Virus record (IMG/VR): IMGVR_UViG_3300042387_001247 | Coordinates: 1 to 26,290 of that record | Source of the DNA: a virus | Direction: 5' to 3' (one strand) | DNA: 26,290 nucleotides | In this document: positions 1 through 6,117 of the stretch, one piece after another | Position numbering within the stretch: the stretch's first letter is position 1 | Layout: every line of letters begins with the position of its first letter | Notes under the pieces: generated by a model | Told to the model about the DNA's origin: nothing | The model's input: the letters and a program-made list of their open reading frames with translations, nothing else | Database searches by the model: none | Position numbers and translations under genes: made by a program

Positions 1-4
1 GGCT

Positions 5-340
5 TCAGGTTGCGTGCTTCCATGGCTGGTTAAGCAGGCGCTTGCTGAAGTCAGGCAGCGCGATCTTGTCCACCGTTTCGTCAATGTCGCTGCGCTCGCA
101 CTCGCGAGCGCACCACTTGTTCATCGCGGCCGGCCCGCGCGGCTTCGAGCAGCCGCCTTCGTAGGTTCCTGGGTCTGTCGGCGCTTCTTGCAGCTCGCAA
201 TCGGCCAGAAACGCCACGTCGTCATGGTCGTCGCTGAGTTGCACCTTCGGCCGCGACGTGATGCCCCACGCCTTGCCGCATAGGCCATCGCAAGCCAGCA
301 CCATCTGACGGCCAGCCCATGAAATTGTCCTTGTGTGCAT
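5..340 (-). CDS. Hypothetical phage protein with CxxxC motif (111 aa)
   Basis: I do not recognise this family. The frame is open further upstream, but the ATG at 340 has a clear AAGGAG Shine-Dalgarno six bases before it (347-352 on the plus strand), so I take that start. The protein opens with a short basic/aromatic stretch and then CDGLCGKAWG, a CxxxC that could bind metal or be structural. A second Cys group (CSKPRG, CAREC) lies in the C-terminal half, so a small zinc-binding protein is possible but unproven. It is the most downstream leftward gene of the early region in this window. The gap above it (341-455) has an 11-bp direct repeat (TTCGCTCCGGC at 361 and 414) and an imperfect inverted repeat (393-405 with 433-444). 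Confidence 0.6.
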   Translation of the reverse strand: MHTRTISWAGRQMVLACDGLCGKAWGITSRPKVQLSDDHDDVAFLADCELQEAPTDPGTYEGGCSKPRGPAAMNKWCARECERSDIDETVDKIALPDFSKRLLNQPWKHAT

Positions 341-455
341 TCGTCGCTCCTTAAAGTCACTTCGCTCCGGCCCCAGCCGAACTACTCGCACAAGCTGACG
401 CGCGTCGGCTGGGTTCGCTCCGGCTGCCGGTCACGCGCGCAGCTTTCCTCAACCG

Positions 456-737
456 TTAGGCCTGCGCAGCGGGTGCGGGTGGGCAGGCGTAGAGGGGACG
501 AACCTCGCTGTTCGGCGTTGTTGCAAAGACCTCGGAATTGAAGGTCTTGTTCAGCGTCCACGGGTCGCCTTTTCTGCGCCACTGCCACGCCACCGTCTCC
601 CGCGCTTCGTCGGCGGCCAGAGCTGCACGCAGCACGCTCTCGATTCGCTCGATGCGGCTCTCCGCTATCGACGGCTCATCGATCGGAAACGCTGCAAGCT
701 CGCGCAGCGCTCGGCGGATTGCTTCTTTTGTGCTCAT
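456..737 (-). CDS. Small hypothetical phage protein with VxPLYxxPP tail (93 aa)
   Basis: Function unknown. The open frame reaches 1040, but its upstream part overlaps the HNH gene, so the ATG at 737 (MSTKEAIRR) is the sensible start; GGGAG lies about 11 bases before it. The N-terminal two thirds is predicted helical and charged. The end (AWQWRRKGDPW, then VRPLYACPPAPA) matches a C-terminal pattern seen in many small phage proteins of unknown function. A copy of the leftward-unit motif lies at 772-787, 34 bases upstream, so this gene may begin its own transcript rather than depend on the recombination operon. Confidence 0.65.
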   Translation of the reverse strand: MSTKEAIRRALRELAAFPIDEPSIAESRIERIESVLRAALAADEARETVAWQWRRKGDPWTLNKTFNSEVFATTPNSEVRPLYACPPAPAAQA

Positions 738-771
738 GCCGCTACTATCTCCCATGTGTAAGCGCGGGTGT

Positions 772-787
772 ATTGGGGCAAACCCTA
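772..787 (-). promoter_or_regulatory. Leftward-unit motif, copy 1
   Basis: On the minus strand this reads TAGGGTTTGCCCCAAT. Close copies lie at 3284-3299 and 5127-5142, each before a leftward gene block. The site is 34 bases upstream of the 737 start. It contains a partial dyad (GGG-N4-CCC). It could be an operator, promoter part or antitermination site; the sequence alone does not decide. Confidence 0.45.
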
Positions 788-852
788 CCCCTGTAGGCGC
801 TCTGCCGCGACAGCATGCACGAAGTCTAAAAACTCGCTGAACTCGCGCTTGC

Positions 853-1422
853 TCATCTTTGACGTGCGCGACCCCAGCATGACGACGCCGCCCGAGCAAA
901 TCCGCCGTAGATAAGTGTTTCAGCAGCTTTGCGAGCCGCGACAGCTTCTTGTTCGCTGACGAATGTACCAAGGTGCGTCTGCTTTCCATCATTGGAGCGT
1001 ATGTATGCTGTGAACCTGCCGTTTTTCTTGGCATGAACACCGACGCGCAAGAATTTCTTGCCCCAGCCCGCGTTGTTTCTACAGTTTTCGTGTCGCTTTG
1101 CCGGCCTTAGGTTTTCTATCCGGTTGTTCGACGGATCGCCGTCTATATGGTCAATTTCATCTGCCGTGTTAAGGCCAAACATGGCCGCGATAACTCGGTG
1201 CTCTAGCAGTCGACAGCCGTCAATCATGACTTGTCGGTAGCCAGTGTCGCCGCCAGCGCGAACCATCTCGCGGCCAGCCCGCTTGTTGGCAAAGCGGGCG
1301 TTCCACATAGCCCAAGCTTTCGCAGAGCCAAAGTGATCGGCGGGCCTCTGTTTCCAAAACAGAGCGCCGTCAACGTATTCAAACACCGACTTGAGGTAGT
1401 CTGCACCAGGGATTGGTATCAT
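853..1422 (-). CDS. HNH endonuclease with AP2 DNA-binding domain (189 aa), probable homing endonuclease
   Basis: A mobile DNA nuclease. The centre has the HNH_3 signature (LEHRVIAAMFG, then DEIDHIDGDPSNN and IENLRPAKRHEN), including the catalytic-type His of DHIDGD and the conserved Asn/His of the ββα-metal fold. Residues about 125-175 form an AP2-like domain (GVHAKKNGRFTAYI, then HLGTFVSEQEAVAARKAAE). HNH plus AP2 is the standard architecture of free-standing phage homing endonucleases. I chose ATG 1422; an in-frame TTG at 1440 lies just after the NinB stop. It sits at the end of the recombination operon. The gene and the adjoining end of ninB are visibly poorer in GC than their surroundings, as expected for acquired DNA. 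Confidence 0.88.
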   Translation of the reverse strand: MIPIPGADYLKSVFEYVDGALFWKQRPADHFGSAKAWAMWNARFANKRAGREMVRAGGDTGYRQVMIDGCRLLEHRVIAAMFGLNTADEIDHIDGDPSNNRIENLRPAKRHENCRNNAGWGKKFLRVGVHAKKNGRFTAYIRSNDGKQTHLGTFVSEQEAVAARKAAETLIYGGFARAASSCWGRARQR

Positions 1423-1443
1423 CCCGCAAGCGTATACCAATCC

Positions 1444-1854
1444 CTACTGAAGATCAATATTGTTGTTTGCGGCAAATGCGTAAAGCCACTCGACAAATGC
1501 GCTCGCAAGTCGCTTGGGGAACTTGCGCGACTGCGGACCTAGCATCACGACTCTAGATCCGTCTAGCGAAGGTGATAGCTCGAAAGAACCTACGCGCCGC
1601 CATTCTTCGGCAAATTCGTCCTTTGTATCTGCGCGAAACTGATCAATTGCTAGCCTCTTGAATGTTTCTGGATCAAGGCGCTTGCCACAGAAATCGTACT
1701 GTCTAGCAATGTCGGCAATCATTGCGTGGAACTTCGCATTGGATTCGAGCGACCGCGTAGGTGGCTTGATGGTGACAACATAGCCTTCTTCGGCCTGCGC
1801 GACCGCCTGCTGTGCGCGTTGCCGTGCTTCGGCGTGGACTAGGCGGAAGATCAC
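1444..1854 (-). CDS. ninB: NinB-like recombination mediator protein (136 aa)
   Basis: Matches NinB/Orf of lambdoid phages, a single-stranded-DNA-binding recombination mediator that can stand in for RecFOR. The diagnostic stretch is VTIKPPTRSLESNAKFHAM followed by IADIARQ and, at the end, FVEWLYAFAANNNI. The start is GTG 1854, whose bases overlap the TGA of the Ref-like gene (GTGA), giving a length close to lambda NinB (146 aa). Any upstream start would run deep into the neighbouring frame. It is coupled to SSAP, SSB and Ref-like genes, so it very likely works in the phage's own strand-annealing recombination or replication-fork repair. Confidence 0.88.
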   Translation of the reverse strand: MIFRLVHAEARQRAQQAVAQAEEGYVVTIKPPTRSLESNAKFHAMIADIARQYDFCGKRLDPETFKRLAIDQFRADTKDEFAEEWRRVGSFELSPSLDGSRVVMLGPQSRKFPKRLASAFVEWLYAFAANNNIDLQ

Positions 1855-2141
1855 GCCAGCACCCGGCGCAAAGTTTCGTTCAAGGCTGACAGCTCCGTGT
1901 GCTTCGTCACCCGCCACATAGCCCGCTCGCCGTGCAGCCCGTTGCGCTTGCCCCGATGGCAGTCTGCGCATAGGGCCACGCTGGTGAACCACTGGCCCTG
2001 CTCAATCTCGTGGCACTCGCTAGGGGGCGGGGCATCGCAGATCACGCACGCCGTTGACTTCACGCGCTCGATATGGGCGCGCTCGGCCACGGTGGGCGCA
2101 GGCTTGTTGCGGCTTTGCACGTTAGAACGGCACGTCGTCAT
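1851..2141 (-). CDS. Ref-like / HNH recombination nuclease (96 aa)
   Basis: Short HNH-type protein. CVICDAPPPSECHEIE, then LCADCHRGKRNGLHG, gives two Cys pairs or Cys/His ligands around an HNH core, as in P1 Ref (RecA-dependent nuclease) and related phage recombination-module proteins. The start is uncertain: ATG 2141 overlaps the SSB gene by 20 bases, while GTG 2120 lies one base after its stop; neither has a strong Shine-Dalgarno. The stop overlaps the ninB start. The family call rests on motif spacing and context, and another small HNH family (DUF968-like) is possible. Confidence 0.72.
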   Translation of the reverse strand: MTTCRSNVQSRNKPAPTVAERAHIERVKSTACVICDAPPPSECHEIEQGQWFTSVALCADCHRGKRNGLHGERAMWRVTKHTELSALNETLRRVLA

Positions 2142-2442
2142 CCCAGCCAGCCGGCTGACTAGGCGGCTGCTGGCGCGTGTTCTGCGGCGGGGCGCGGCGG
2201 GGCGGCGGGGCTTCGGCCGCGCTCTTGTTGTAAGCCGATAGGACAGCAGCGCTGAACTCGTTGGAAGCGTAGACGTGATTCCAATACTTGCCGCTGTCCA
2301 GCTTGCGCGCAGGCCACGACACAAACGGCCCGTTTGACCCGTTGACGATGCGACAGCCTTTGATGGTGACGAACGGCTCAGTTTTGCCGGGGCTGGTAAG
2401 AGTCACGTTAAACTGGTCGCCGTGGTGTTCAATGCCGATCAT
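2122..2442 (-). CDS. Single-strand DNA-binding-like protein with acidic C-tip (106 aa)
   Basis: The tail GWDDDVPF, after a Pro/Gln-rich linker, is the classic protein-interaction tip of bacterial and phage SSBs. The N-terminal ~70 residues (VTIKGCRIVNG, GPFVSWPARK, YWNHVYAS) do not look like an OB-fold SSB. They resemble the SpoVG-like fold ("GLFVSMPSRK" pattern) found in some phage DNA-binding proteins. ATG 2442 overlaps the stop of the upstream SSAP gene (ATGA). The role inferred is coating ssDNA for the annealase and the replication fork and recruiting partners through the acidic tip. Confidence 0.75.
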   Translation of the reverse strand: MIGIEHHGDQFNVTLTSPGKTEPFVTIKGCRIVNGSNGPFVSWPARKLDSGKYWNHVYASNEFSAAVLSAYNKSAAEAPPPRRAPPQNTRQQPPSQPAGWDDDVPF

Positions 2443-3080
2443 GCGGTTTCCTTGGTGCGCTTGGTGGTGGGGTAAAGGTTGCGGATGTATTCGCGGTCAG
2501 GCGTGGGCAGGCCAGACCAGACGGCAGTAGCGAACTCTTCGCCTAGGTCTTTGGCTGCATCCCATTCCTGCTTAACGCCTAGGTCTCGCTGCTCGGCCAC
2601 ATGCTCGCTGATGGCGTTGCGCACCTTCATCACAAGGGTGCGGTCGATCTTCGGCGCCTCTAGCTCGGGCGGCTCATAGCCTGATTCGAGCGGCAGCTTG
2701 GCCCACAGCTCATAGGCAAGCCCGAAGGTCATCGCAGCGGCCATACAGACCCCGCGGCGGTGCGTATCGGTCAAGTCCCGGGCGGTGATCTTTTCGCGCG
2801 GGATGGCAGCGTTGCGCGTATCCATCACGGCCTGCGGCACGGCCGGCGTCGTGATGTCGTCTTTGCGGAAGCGGATCATCAGGTAGCAGCCGACAGGCGC
2901 CGGGTGAAGGATGTCGCCCGCGGTCGTCGGCACCAACTCTGGCAGCCAGCCGGGGGCGTGCTCGCGCAACAAGTGCAGCGTGCGCGACCAGTTGATGTAC
3001 GAGGCAGCAAACCCACCTCCCTTGATCTGCTCGACCAGATCAGCGGTGGCGATTCCTGCAAGGTTCGGCAGTTGAGTCAT
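2439..3080 (-). CDS. Single-strand annealing protein, Sak3/DUF1071-like (213 aa)
   Basis: Probable phage annealase. The order of motifs fits DUF1071/Sak3 SSAPs: YINWSRTLHLLREHAPGW near the start, a middle strand block ending in PQAVMDTRNAAI, then DLTDTHRRGVCMAAAMTFGL and AYELWAKLPLESG. The C-terminal third is charged and helical. ATG 3080 has an AAGGAG Shine-Dalgarno and overlaps the stop of the 57-aa ORF upstream. It heads the SSAP-SSB-Ref-NinB set. The family assignment is from memory of the pattern; an HMM comparison would settle it. Confidence 0.72.
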   Translation of the reverse strand: MTQLPNLAGIATADLVEQIKGGGFAASYINWSRTLHLLREHAPGWLPELVPTTAGDILHPAPVGCYLMIRFRKDDITTPAVPQAVMDTRNAAIPREKITARDLTDTHRRGVCMAAAMTFGLAYELWAKLPLESGYEPPELEAPKIDRTLVMKVRNAISEHVAEQRDLGVKQEWDAAKDLGEEFATAVWSGLPTPDREYIRNLYPTTKRTKETA

Positions 3081-3250
3081 CGTTCGGCTCCTTGTGCAGC
3101 CTCGCGGGCGTACCGCTGGCCGATCTCTACGGTGATCTTCCGCAGCTCAATACGGCACAAGCGGCGCTCGCGCAGCATTGACGGCAGCGGGGCAGGCAGC
3201 GGCGCAAGCGATGCCTGCACGGCGGGGGTGTAGCGGTTAGGTGTGTTCAT
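3077..3250 (-). CDS. Small basic protein at head of recombination operon (57 aa)
   Basis: An unrecognised short ORF starting MNTPNRYTPAV, with a Pro/Leu-rich middle and a basic helical second half (MLRERRLCRIELRKI). It ends exactly in the ATGA overlap with the annealase start, which argues it is translated and coupled. There is no strong Shine-Dalgarno. The first gene after the leftward-unit motif at 3284-3299. Confidence 0.55.
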   Translation of the reverse strand: MNTPNRYTPAVQASLAPLPAPLPSMLRERRLCRIELRKITVEIGQRYAREAAQGAER

Positions 3251-3283
3251 GCAGCGATGGTGCCGGTTGTTGTGCTACTGCGC

Positions 3284-3299
3284 ATCGGGGGAAACCCTA
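3284..3299 (-). promoter_or_regulatory. Leftward-unit motif, copy 2 (recombination operon control region)
   Basis: Minus-strand TAGGGTTTCCCCCGAT, 33 bases before the 57-aa ORF. A weaker related sequence (CTGGGCAAACCTCTGG on plus) lies at 3314-3329, so this may be a tandem operator. A loose promoter can be drawn on the minus strand (TTGCCC, 16 bases, TAGGGT) overlapping the motif, but it is poor. Confidence 0.42.
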
Positions 3300-3561
3300 T
3301 GCTTCTGTTTTGTCTGGGCAAACCTCTGGCAAGGGTGAGCCGTCAGACTCACTCCATGCCTTTCGGCATCTCCCTCGCGGGGCAGTGTTCGCTCGCATAC
3401 AGGCTTGCATGTCACCCGAAGTACCTGCTGCTTGTTCCGGTCCCCAACTGCGTAGGCCGGTGCGGCTCGCCTGCTAGGTGGTGGCAGGGCCGGTGTAGCT
3501 TCCGGTGAGCCCATCCAGGCCCGTGACTCGTTCACCACTGCGCGACCGGACGCCAGAACGC

Positions 3562-3650
3562 AAAAAGCCCGTTTCTACTGCGTTCTGTGCTTGCCGGCGG
3601 GGCCTTTCGGCCTTGGGGATCTCTCCCCACAGAACGCATGAGAAACGGGC
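3562..3650 (-). terminator. Large leftward rho-independent terminator / structured RNA
   Basis: Arms 3567-3589 and 3628-3650 are a 23-base inverted repeat (GCCCGTTTCT plus GCGTTCTGTG, with one three-base mismatch). On the minus strand the stem ends GGGC followed by TTTTT (3562-3566). Two small hairpins fill the loop (GGCC-TTTC-GGCC at 3601-3612; GGGGA/TCCCC at 3615-3628). It would stop transcripts from the 5044-3845 operon before they enter the recombination operon. Confidence 0.75.
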
Positions 3651-3844
3651 CTCATGACTATCACGCCGGCAAGCAGTGACGCGCAAAGCATAGCGGCACC
3701 GGCTGGCGGCGTCAAGCTCATGCTTTACCCCTTACGTTTTGGAAGCCCCGCCGGCTGGTTGAGGCGCTTGGCAGGCTGATCGCAGGCGCAGCCGAAGAAC
3801 AGCCAACATCAGTAGTGTCGTGGCCTTTTCTGCGCCTGAAGAAG

Positions 3845-4051
3845 TTAGCGGGCACTCACTTTCGTGATAAGCCTTGACAGTGCTTGCTCTTGCTCTTCAA
3901 GAAAATCGTTCACAGCATCTTGACAAGCAGCCGCGCGGTTTTCCTTGAAAGTAAGTGACCACTCTTTTGTTGGGCTAGCAATGGCGTGGGGCCGAATATC
4001 CGATATGTTTTGTACGGTATTGGCAACCCACGCGCGGAAAGCTGCGTCCAT
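3845..4051 (-). CDS. Hypothetical protein (68 aa)
   Basis: No family recognised. Starts MDAAFRAWVANTV at the ATG one base after the upstream gene's stop, so translation is probably by coupling; the longer open frame upstream is the shadow of that gene. The C-terminal half is an acidic amphipathic helix (DAVNDFLEEQEQALSRL). Last gene of a five-gene leftward block whose members touch or overlap end to end. Confidence 0.6.
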   Translation of the reverse strand: MDAAFRAWVANTVQNISDIRPHAIASPTKEWSLTFKENRAAACQDAVNDFLEEQEQALSRLITKVSAR

Positions 4052-4052
4052 G

Positions 4053-4250
4053 TCACAGCGACAGCACCACGACAACCAGCACGCACGCCAGCACCAGCAG
4101 CGCGGACAGCATGGAGCGTGAGTACGCCGACAGGAGCGTGTTAGCCGGCTCGGGAAGTTGGCACGCTTCGGGCGTCTTGCACGCGCGGCCTTGGTTGCAG
4201 TTTTCGCCGCTGCAGCACGGCATGGCAGTCTCATTCATGACGAATCCCAT
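4053..4250 (-). CDS. Small Cys-rich protein with C-terminal membrane helix (65 aa)
   Basis: Residues about 10-32 hold a Cys cluster (MPCCSGENCNQGRACKTPEACQ, i.e. CC, then CNQGRxC and C). This resembles a short "CNQGRxCP" protein type common in betaproteobacterial phages and plasmids. The last ~20 residues (MLSALLVLACVLVVVVLSL) form one transmembrane segment with almost no tail. Topology by inspection: a Cys-rich domain anchored at its C terminus. ATG 4250 follows the upstream stop by one base; an alternative ATG at 4238 has GGGA before it. Function unknown. Confidence 0.65.
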   Translation of the reverse strand: MGFVMNETAMPCCSGENCNQGRACKTPEACQLPEPANTLLSAYSRSMLSALLVLACVLVVVVLSL

Positions 4251-4251
4251 A

Positions 4252-4416
4252 TCAGTTTCCAGTGGATGCCATACCGAGCATGATGCCCAGCACGACGACA
4301 CAGACGGCGCCGATCAGCACATAGCCGAGGTCAGCCCAGCGGCGTAGGTGGCGGGGGGCAGGAGGGCGCATGATGCGGCGGGCCGGGTTCATGCGGTGCA
4401 GGGGGGTGGGCTTCAT
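4252..4416 (-). CDS. Small single-span membrane protein (54 aa)
   Basis: Basic N-terminal half (LHRMNPARRIMRPP, RHLRRW) followed by one hydrophobic segment (LGYVLIGAVCVVVLGIMLGM). Positive residues before the span favour an N-in orientation. Too short for standard ORF lists but supported by an ATGA overlap with the gene before it and a one-base gap to the gene after it. No family recognised. It has no sign of being a holin beyond its size and single span, and lysis partners are absent. Confidence 0.62.
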   Translation of the reverse strand: MKPTPLHRMNPARRIMRPPAPRHLRRWADLGYVLIGAVCVVVLGIMLGMASTGN

Positions 4417-4802
4417 GACTTCTTAGCCTCCAGCGCGCTCTGCAGTTGATTGACGAGCACCGGCTTCAGCCAGTCAACCGACCACCACTCGCAGCCGATC
4501 CAAACCTCTTCAACCGTGGGGGCGAACTGCGCATAGCGCGGCACGTAGCCCACGCGCATCTGGCCGCCGTCCACGTCGATCATTGTGTAGCTCAGCTCGA
4601 CGGTCGGGTCTGTCTCGCCACGGACGCGGTAGTCCAGCTCAGCCTGCAGCTTGTCGCGCTCGGCTCTGAGGGCGCCGACTTCCTGCGACAAGCGGGCGAT
4701 GCGATCGGCGTCGGTCTCGATCGGCGTGGTGCGGATGCCGCTCACGACGACGGGGCGGTCTGGGAACACGGGTTCTTGACCGTGGAAAGCGTAGCCGTTC
4801 AT
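4413..4802 (-). CDS. Hypothetical protein with coiled coil (129 aa)
   Basis: No family recognised. After a Pro-rich start there is a coiled-coil-like segment at about 33-57 (ADRIARLSQEVGALRAERDK). A more globular C-terminal half carries many Trp/Tyr/Val (VEEVWIGCEWWSVDWLKP). GGAGG lies just before ATG 4802, which itself overlaps the stop of the preceding gene (ATGA). Confidence 0.68.
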   Translation of the reverse strand: MNGYAFHGQEPVFPDRPVVVSGIRTTPIETDADRIARLSQEVGALRAERDKLQAELDYRVRGETDPTVELSYTMIDVDGGQMRVGYVPRYAQFAPTVEEVWIGCEWWSVDWLKPVLVNQLQSALEAKKS

Positions 4803-5044
4803 GCGGCCTCCACTGCTGCAATGCTGTCAGCGGCGGCGATAAGCTCCGCAGCGAGAGCACGGGCATAGTCGGGGCTCATCTTGACAGAGCTGTGGACATC
4901 GCCAAACGAGTAGCCGAAGCGCACTTTGCTATCGGTTTTGTCGGCCGTCACGCTTATGCGATTGGCGGCCGAAATGCTGTCGCCTTGCGCCCAAGTGCTG
5001 TACGTCTGCCACCGCTGCTGCGGTTCGGGCTTAAACGGGCTCAT
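4799..5044 (-). CDS. Hypothetical protein (81 aa), first gene of leftward small-gene operon
   Basis: Starts MSPFKPEPQQRW at 5044 with AAAGGA about seven bases upstream; the frame is open to 5128, but that part has no ribosome site and covers the control region. A likely beta-rich middle (ISVTADKTDSKVRFGYSF) is followed by an Ala-rich helix. Function unknown. A motif copy at 5127-5142 lies between it and the divergent rightward genes. Confidence 0.65.
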   Translation of the reverse strand: MSPFKPEPQQRWQTYSTWAQGDSISAANRISVTADKTDSKVRFGYSFGDVHSSVKMSPDYARALAAELIAAADSIAAVEAA

Positions 5045-5126
5045 CGCCTTGTCCTTTCCGGCCCGCCGCGGATGCGGTTTGTCTTGGGCCGATGTCGAGA
5101 CTGTGCCTGACCTAGCGGCGCTTGGC

Positions 5127-5142
5127 ATTGGTGGAAACCCGA
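5127..5142. promoter_or_regulatory. Leftward-unit motif, copy 3, in divergent control region
   Basis: Plus-strand ATTGGTGGAAACCCGA, matching copies 1 and 2 at most positions. It lies 82 bases before the leftward start at 5044 and 36 bases before the rightward start at 5179, so it could serve either or both. No clear sigma70 promoter is visible in the 134-base divergent gap. Confidence 0.4.
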
Positions 5143-5178
5143 ATAGCGCGCCCCTTGCGCAGCCTGCATGATTGCGGC

Positions 5179-5352
5179 ATGGACACCGACACCCTATACA
5201 TCCTGCGGCGGGAAGCCGTGCATCGTGTCAGATTTTTGGCCTGGCTTGCTGGCCGGCTGGAGACTGACGACGACCTTACCTATCGACGCGAGGCTGCGCT
5301 AGTGCTGCGGCAGCTTGTTGAGGATGCCCAGCCAGCGCAGGGGGTGTCATGA
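5179..5352 (+). CDS. Hypothetical small protein (57 aa)
   Basis: First gene of the rightward early block. ATG 5179 (MDTDTLYILRREAV) has only a weak ribosome site; the longer frame to 5122 lies in the control region. It is mainly helical and charged, with no family recognised. Its stop overlaps the next start (ATGA). Confidence 0.55.
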   Translation: MDTDTLYILRREAVHRVRFLAWLAGRLETDDDLTYRREAALVLRQLVEDAQPAQGVS

Positions 5353-5549
5353 GCGACGACACTGCTACCCACTCGATCACTATCGTCGTGACGGGCCGCT
5401 ATCCGCACGGACGCGAGCACCCGCAAGCCAGCGTCACGGTAAACGGCGATTGCTCTTTGGAGCACGCTGTGGACAGCTTTCGCGCCGCGCTGGTGGCGAT
5501 GGGGTTCGCATGCGCCACGGCGGCCACATTGAATGTCGGAGACGACTGA
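5349..5549 (+). CDS. Hypothetical small protein (66 aa)
   Basis: Starts MSDDTATHSITIVVTGRYP at an ATGA overlap. Looks like a small α/β protein (strand-rich first half, helix LEHAVDSFRAALVAM, short acidic end NVGDD). Function unknown. Its TGA shares a base with the next ATG (TGATG), implying translational coupling. Confidence 0.6.
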   Translation: MSDDTATHSITIVVTGRYPHGREHPQASVTVNGDCSLEHAVDSFRAALVAMGFACATAATLNVGDD

Positions 5550-5692
5550 TGCGCCCCTGGTTCGCATCCCGCGCCCGCATGGTCGCCAAGCGCCGCCGCA
5601 AGTACGGCTGCCGTTGGGTGTTGCCGATGAAGGTGAGAGCGCGTCTATGGTGTTTGGCGCCACGCCGCTCTAGATTGCCGGAGGGCACCTGA
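5549..5692 (+). CDS. Very small basic protein (47 aa)
   Basis: Start MRPWFASRARMVAKRRRKYG. It is extremely rich in Arg/Lys and would bind nucleic acid non-specifically if made. The only support is position: TGATG overlap at the front and direct abutment with the next ATG at the back, filling the space between two likelier genes exactly. It could also be a coupling spacer rather than a functional protein. Confidence 0.45.
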   Translation: MRPWFASRARMVAKRRRKYGCRWVLPMKVRARLWCLAPRRSRLPEGT

Positions 5693-5944
5693 ATGCCATC
5701 TATCACAGTCAGAAAAGCCCACATGACCGAGCGTGTTGCCGAGGTCATGAAGGCATGCCGCGCTGAGTTTGTCTGCGCCCGCGCCGTTGCCGATTTCTGC
5801 GGCTACAAAGAGCCGGACTACGCCCGCGCCATGCTGAACAAGCTGGCAGAGAGCGGCATCCTTGAGACGCGCAAGGTCAAGGCAAACACGGTCGGCCCGC
5901 ATACGCTTGAGTATCGCGTGGCCCCGGCGTGGAGGTCGTCATGA
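5693..5944 (+). CDS. Putative winged-helix protein (83 aa)
   Basis: MTERVAEVMKACRAEFVCARAV is followed by ADFCGYKEPDYARAMLNKLAESGIL and a β-hairpin-like end (ETRKVKANTVG, HTLEYRV). That order (helices, a recognition-type helix, then a wing) suggests a small winged-helix DNA-binding fold. This is an inference from secondary-structure pattern only; I recognise no named family. Overlaps the next gene by ATGA. Confidence 0.6.
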   Translation: MPSITVRKAHMTERVAEVMKACRAEFVCARAVADFCGYKEPDYARAMLNKLAESGILETRKVKANTVGPHTLEYRVAPAWRSS

Positions 5945-6117
5945 GCAGCGGCATCAAGAGCGACCGCCGCGACCTGACAGGCATCGTCAGGCAAGCCAGC
6001 CCAGGCATGAACCCGCTACGCCACTGGATGGGCTGCAACCACCACACGCAAGGCAAGCTGCGGCACGGGATACCGTGGACGTGTGCGAACTGTGTCAAAG
6101 CGAAGGAAACGCCATGA
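5941..6117 (+). CDS. Small putative zinc-binding protein (58 aa)
   Basis: The second half contains MGCNHHTQGKLRHG and then WTCANCVKAK, so Cys/His pairs are placed like a minimal zinc ribbon. No family recognised; it could be a small regulator or a nuclease accessory. ATG 5941 overlaps the upstream stop. Its stop overlaps a seven-codon reading frame that I do not count as a gene. It ends just before the promoter of the replication gene. Confidence 0.55.
   Translation: MSSGIKSDRRDLTGIVRQASPGMNPLRHWMGCNHHTQGKLRHGIPWTCANCVKAKETP

Larger units (their letters stand above)
3251..3844. other. Gene-free control region with several hairpins
   Basis: About 590 bases with no convincing gene; the short ORFs on both strands have atypical composition and no ribosome sites. 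The part near 3284-3330 carries the leftward control motif. Small hairpins with a TTTC loop occur at about 3356-3369 (ATGCC/GGCAT) and 3601-3612 (GGCC/GGCC). A large branched inverted repeat with leftward terminator occupies 3562-3673. A 9-bp inverted repeat (CAGGCGCAG / CTGCGCCTG) lies at 3783-3791 and 3830-3838, just downstream of the last gene of the 3845-5044 operon. Confidence 0.6.

Noticed and set aside
456-1040. 194-aa extended version of the 93-aa gene
   Set aside because: The extra N-terminal part is an out-of-frame reading of the HNH gene and the intergenic control motif; start at 737 has a ribosome site.
1537-1549. CCTAGCATCA resembling the late-start motif
   Set aside because: Inside the ninB coding sequence on the other strand, with no start codon nearby; chance match.
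3257-3508. Overlapping small plus-strand frames in the early intergenic region
   Set aside because: Several frames are open at once, with no ribosome site or neighbours to couple to, and they cover control motifs and hairpins.
3478-3539. GGTGGTG...CACCACT pairing resembling a tRNA acceptor stem
   Set aside because: Too short, with no anticodon arm, no T-loop consensus and no D-loop; just one of many GC-rich inverted repeats in the region.
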